33,761 nt of DNA from Clostridiales bacterium (GTDB lineage: Bacteria > Bacillota > Limnochordia > Darwinibacteriales > B1SED10-159), in contig PWMW01000394.1 in the NCBI GenBank assembly GCA_003559095.1, positions 1-33,761 of the forward strand, read 5' to 3'. Within the stretch, counting starts at the first letter, position 1, and every line of letters starts with the position of its first letter. Shown here one piece after another: positions 30,620 to 33,761 of this stretch. The notes under the pieces are model-generated. The model saw only the letters and a list, made by a program, of their open reading frames with translations, was not told where the DNA came from and made no database searches. Both the position numbers and the translations under genes were made by a program.

Positions 30620-32689
30620 CTAGCGATATTCCATTTGGAGCGGAACAAGGTGGACGTCTTGATAGAACCTTTGCAGAATATGCATGTAATCTAAGCCATC
30701 TTCGGCCATGGACCTGGCGGCCCATTGGCTCATGCCCACGCCGTGGCCGTTACCGCCGCCGTGGAATGTGACTCCAGAGACTGTACCTGCATCATCATAT
30801 GCCAATTGGAAGACCATGAAGGCGCTGGGCAGAATGGAGTAGTTGACCAGATCCGTACCACTGCCCACCCGTCGTAGAGTCACATCGCTGCCAGTGAATG
30901 CTGCAGCTGGGCGGATCAGGAATCGGATATTGAATTCCTTAAGCACCCGGATTACACCATCGGTGCCATAGATATCCAATGCCATAATGTTGCCCCCGTC
31001 ACCCCGCTCGACCACTTCCATGTGCCTGATGGTGCCGATACCGTCTTCGGGGATGGGTAGGGATGCGAACGAGCCTTCATCGGTGCGGGTCAGAACGAAA
31101 TCGGGCTGGGCCTGCCACCGCAGGGGAAGGTTGTGGTTGATGGTGTTAGACAACTGCTGGCCCGTTAATGTCAGCTGCCAGCGAAACCACGGAGACATGT
31201 CGTCATATCCACTGAGGCCTTGGTCTTGGAAAAAGGCCGCTGCCGTGTCTTCGGTCCATTCCGCCGGCAGTTCCCATTGGGGCAGAACACTGCGGGCCTG
31301 CAGATAGGGGTAGTCGTGGCCTGGGAATCGTCCGTCCTCCGTGCTCCAAACCTGGGAGGCGCGGGCGGTAACCCCGGCGGAAGACGAGTGATACATGCTG
31401 TGAATGACCGTGTCATTATCCAAGCTGCGGAGAATGTACGGGCTTGTGGCATCAATGGCTTGATTGGCTTTGGCTGCTTCCCGCTGGTTGTTGTAGACCT
31501 GGGAGGCGGTGCTGTCGTCTACGTGGAAGCCTCGATGTGCATAGCGGGAGTTCAGTGCTTCCCGCACAGCGTACGTTCGAGCAGCCACCGCTTGGGCTTT
31601 CAGTGCTTCCAGATGCCAGCTAGCCGGCATTTCGCTGGGCAAGACCTGATAGAGGTATTCATCCATGGCCACTTCGTTCACCACTTGGATGCCGTCCGCC
31701 CCAGCCGGGGTAATTTCAAACACACCGCGGTACTCGGGATGGAAGGGACTGGAACCGCCGCGCTGGAAGCTGTCAATGCGGATCAAACCTCCGTACGCAG
31801 CATGCACAAAGAGGCGCTCCGACGTTTCCATTACCAAGACGCCATCCCGCTCCACGGCCACCTGACCTGCGGCGGCTGTCAGACGCAGGGGCAGACCGGG
31901 GGTAAGGCGGGTTAAGACCTGACCCCGGGCATTCTCTACGTAGAGGCCCGTGCTGGAGGAGAGGACGACTTCATTGTGTTCTAGAGAAGCAAAACTGCCA
32001 TCCATGATGCCCACACGCATCGTTTCCACATATTGCGGCTTCAGGACGTCAATTTGGACCACTTGGCCGTGGAGCGTGGAGACCACCACATCGTGTGCTC
32101 CGACAATCAGGTGATGGTAAGGGATGTTGCGAGTACCTTCATGGACGCCGTAGAAGTGCTGGTAGACCAGGGCATGTTCTTGGACGGGGAACTGCTGTCC
32201 GGAGAATAGCTCAACCTGGCTGCCGGCACGGACCAAAAGACGCTGTGGTTCGTAGCGTGTAAGGTAGTCGCCCACCAAAATCACGGTACGGCGCCCTGCT
32301 GCTTGCGGTCGTCCGCTGCCGGCTGCCCCTTCAATCACCAGGCGCTCCACATCCTTGGGTGCCTGGAACGAGGCTGTAACTACCGCTCGGCCCTGATCCA
32401 GCTCGACGCGCTGGCCGCTGCTGGCTAACAGCTGGTCTTCGTGCCACAGAAGCAGCTCGCCGAAGGCGGCTTCAAACTGTGCTTCCGCACTGACAATGGT
32501 CATGGCTACGGCGAATGTCTGTCCCGGCTGGACAAAGCTGATCCGTTCACCATCGAGGTCCAGAAGCTGCATGGATTGCACAAGAAATTCTGGAGCAGCA
32601 GCAGGTTCAGCTGTGGGTTCCTCAGCCAAGGCAGCTTGCGGCAGCAAAAGCAGCAGCAGCAGTACATAGGATAAAAGTGGGTAGCGCAC
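30620..32689 (-). CDS. Exported SpoIID/LytB-domain protein
   Basis: 689 residues. Signal peptide 1-22 (VRYPLLSYVLLLLLLL, cleavage near AALAEE). Residues about 30-320 are beta-rich and unrecognised. The SpoIID domain begins near 330: EVAMDEYLYQVLPSEMPASWHLEALKAQAVAARTYAVRE with Glu353 at the position of the catalytic glutamate. It ends with GGGNGHGVGMSQWAA near 655. SpoIID is a lytic transglycosylase that trims peptidoglycan during spore engulfment; this larger protein is a vegetative or envelope relative. GTG 32689 has GGAGG seven bases upstream; the extra 27 codons to 32770 lack one. Confidence 0.85.
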   Translation of the reverse strand: MRYPLLSYVLLLLLLLPQAALAEEPTAEPAAAPEFLVQSMQLLDLDGERISFVQPGQTFAVAMTIVSAEAQFEAAFGELLLWHEDQLLASSGQRVELDQGRAVVTASFQAPKDVERLVIEGAAGSGRPQAAGRRTVILVGDYLTRYEPQRLLVRAGSQVELFSGQQFPVQEHALVYQHFYGVHEGTRNIPYHHLIVGAHDVVVSTLHGQVVQIDVLKPQYVETMRVGIMDGSFASLEHNEVVLSSSTGLYVENARGQVLTRLTPGLPLRLTAAAGQVAVERDGVLVMETSERLFVHAAYGGLIRIDSFQRGGSSPFHPEYRGVFEITPAGADGIQVVNEVAMDEYLYQVLPSEMPASWHLEALKAQAVAARTYAVREALNSRYAHRGFHVDDSTASQVYNNQREAAKANQAIDATSPYILRSLDNDTVIHSMYHSSSAGVTARASQVWSTEDGRFPGHDYPYLQARSVLPQWELPAEWTEDTAAAFFQDQGLSGYDDMSPWFRWQLTLTGQQLSNTINHNLPLRWQAQPDFVLTRTDEGSFASLPIPEDGIGTIRHMEVVERGDGGNIMALDIYGTDGVIRVLKEFNIRFLIRPAAAFTGSDVTLRRVGSGTDLVNYSILPSAFMVFQLAYDDAGTVSGVTFHGGGNGHGVGMSQWAARSMAEDGLDYMHILQRFYQDVHLVPLQMEYR

Positions 32690-32911
32690 GGAAGTTCCTC
32701 CTTTGATCAGCAGATGGGCAGAAGCAAATGTACACAGGGCCAGGGATGGTGTTCTGCAGATGCCCTGCAAAACGCAGTGGGTTCCTAGTGTGCGGAGCTC
32801 CGGTCCAGAAGAGCACCGCAGCGGCCCAGCGGATGGTGGGCACTGGACGGAGTATGGCCAGACAGCGCTGCGTCCCTATGTGTCCCGTTGTAGCCCTACG
32901 AAGTGTCATAA

Positions 32912-33670
32912 CTACGGTCTTTCTTCGCCGCCGGTGGTGTTTGTACCTTCTTCTGGCACGGAATACACAGCCTCAAACACGACGTTCAATGTCACAGCCA
33001 GCTTCAACTGACCGGGCATGAACATGTCCGCCAGATCCGTAACCGCTGCGCCGCCCTGTGCAGCGAACATGGGGCCGCTGGTGTAGGAATCAGTAATGGA
33101 ACGCAGCCGGACAGTGGTACCCTGTGGTGCCAACAGGCCTGCCTTCCAATGTGCCTGTTCCAGGGCTCGGCTGTAGGCGTCTTCCCAGGCCGCGGTGTTG
33201 TCCTTAACACCGTATTGGATATTCTGGATAATGTTAGCGCCCGCAGCCACGGCTTCATCGATCATCTGCGCCGCCCGCTCCAGCTCCTGAACGGGGACTT
33301 CAAATACGTGGCGGACGACGAACGGACCCGGCAGGGACTGATTTGTTTGGTGGTCCCAGCGCTCACTGCGGTAAAGGTAAAACTCAGACGTCTTGATGCG
33401 ATCATGGGGGGCATAATCTTTAAAGATGGTAATCAACTGCTCCACAATCTCGTAACTGTCCCGCAGAGCCTGGGAGGCTTCGGCACCTTCCTGCTGCAGG
33501 CCAAGCCAAACAACGGCGGTATCCGGTGTGATGCGGACATCACCAGTGGCCTGAACTTCAATGGTAACGGGGCCGGAAGCGGAAGCGGTGGTGGGGACGA
33601 GCAACAATAACGCCGACAGCGACAACGACAATGACAGCAAACAGGCTAACGACCATAACCAGCGTTTCAC
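32912..33670 (-). CDS. Exported SIMPL-domain (DUF541) protein
   Basis: 252 residues. Signal peptide 1-32 (VKRWLWSLACLLSLSLSLSALLLL, then ASASG). The rest is one SIMPL domain: VEVQATGDVRITPDTAVV-like start, IKTSEFYLYR, LPGPFVVRHVFEVPV, NIIQNIQYGV and a C-terminal LKLAVTLNVVFEAVY. SIMPL proteins (BP26, YggE) are periplasmic or surface proteins linked to stress; the biochemical role is unclear. GTG 33670 has GAAGGGA about six bases upstream. It precedes the SpoIID-domain gene by 222 bases; a shared transcript is possible. The far end of the window upstream (33671-33761) shows no clear promoter. Confidence 0.85.
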   Translation of the reverse strand: MKRWLWSLACLLSLSLSLSALLLLVPTTASASGPVTIEVQATGDVRITPDTAVVWLGLQQEGAEASQALRDSYEIVEQLITIFKDYAPHDRIKTSEFYLYRSERWDHQTNQSLPGPFVVRHVFEVPVQELERAAQMIDEAVAAGANIIQNIQYGVKDNTAAWEDAYSRALEQAHWKAGLLAPQGTTVRLRSITDSYTSGPMFAAQGGAAVTDLADMFMPGQLKLAVTLNVVFEAVYSVPEEGTNTTGGEERP

Positions 33671-33761
33671 AATGATCCCTTCTTTCTGGAAGTTGTCATA
33701 GTATTCGCTCCCTTGCTCGGGTATGTAGGCAGCCAAACCCCACCGATGCAGAAAGTTTCAA

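Overview
The window reads as chromosome of a low-to-moderate-GC Bacillota (Firmicutes) lineage. Evidence: strong GGAGG ribosome-binding sites, frequent GTG and TTG starts, sigma-A-type promoters (TTGACA/TATAAT-like), Bacillus-type housekeeping proteins (Hpt, Xpt, a YncF-like dUTPase, a YtbE/YvgN-like aldo-keto reductase, a SpoIID-domain protein, a CotH-kinase/VTC/DUF4956 set). The first, partial gene ends like an outer-membrane beta-barrel (C-terminal ...SLSF), so a diderm Firmicute (for example Limnochordia-like) is possible; this is inference. No tRNA, rRNA, CRISPR array, transposase or phage structural gene was seen.

Layout. 1-4.9 kb: tail of a beta-rich exported protein, a zinc alcohol dehydrogenase divergent from an aldo-keto reductase, two small exported proteins and a sugar-nucleotide transferase ending at a terminator. 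5-7.5 kb: a hemolysin-III-type membrane protein, then a two-gene unit of a cytidylate-kinase-like/PD-(D/E)XK-like fusion and hpt. 7.5-9.75 kb: the most unusual part of the window, three diverged copies of a ~340-nt non-coding RNA. Each has its own promoter, a long closing stem with compensatory changes and a terminator; an antisense dUTPase gene lies between copies 2 and 3. 9.8-14.3 kb: a cyclase/formamidase, a COG2509 flavoprotein with a promoter and a potentially bistable leader, xpt behind two perfect inverted repeats, and an MFS exporter. 14.3-15.4 kb: non-coding, with two minisatellites. 15.2-18 kb: a tiny Cys-rich ORF, a degenerate Gfo/Idh/MocA-like protein and a zinc-ribbon membrane protein.

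18.1-22.2 kb (minus strand): CotH-kinase protein, DUF4956 protein and VTC polyphosphate polymerase, an operon. 22.4-25.7 kb: a DNA-deoxyinosine glycosylase overlapping tail-to-tail with the CCA-adding enzyme, then a rhomboid protease. 25.8-30.5 kb: a compact plus-strand operon (MIF homologue, GNAT fusion, AAC(6')-like GNAT, nucleotidyltransferase-fold protein, CPBP protease, alpha/beta-hydrolase fold lacking its nucleophile). 30.6-33.7 kb (minus strand): a SIMPL-domain and a SpoIID-domain exported protein.

Purine/pyrimidine metabolism recurs (hpt, xpt, dUTPase, Cmk-like kinase, deoxyinosine glycosylase), as do cell-envelope and exported functions. All functions are read from protein sequence by eye; no database search was run.
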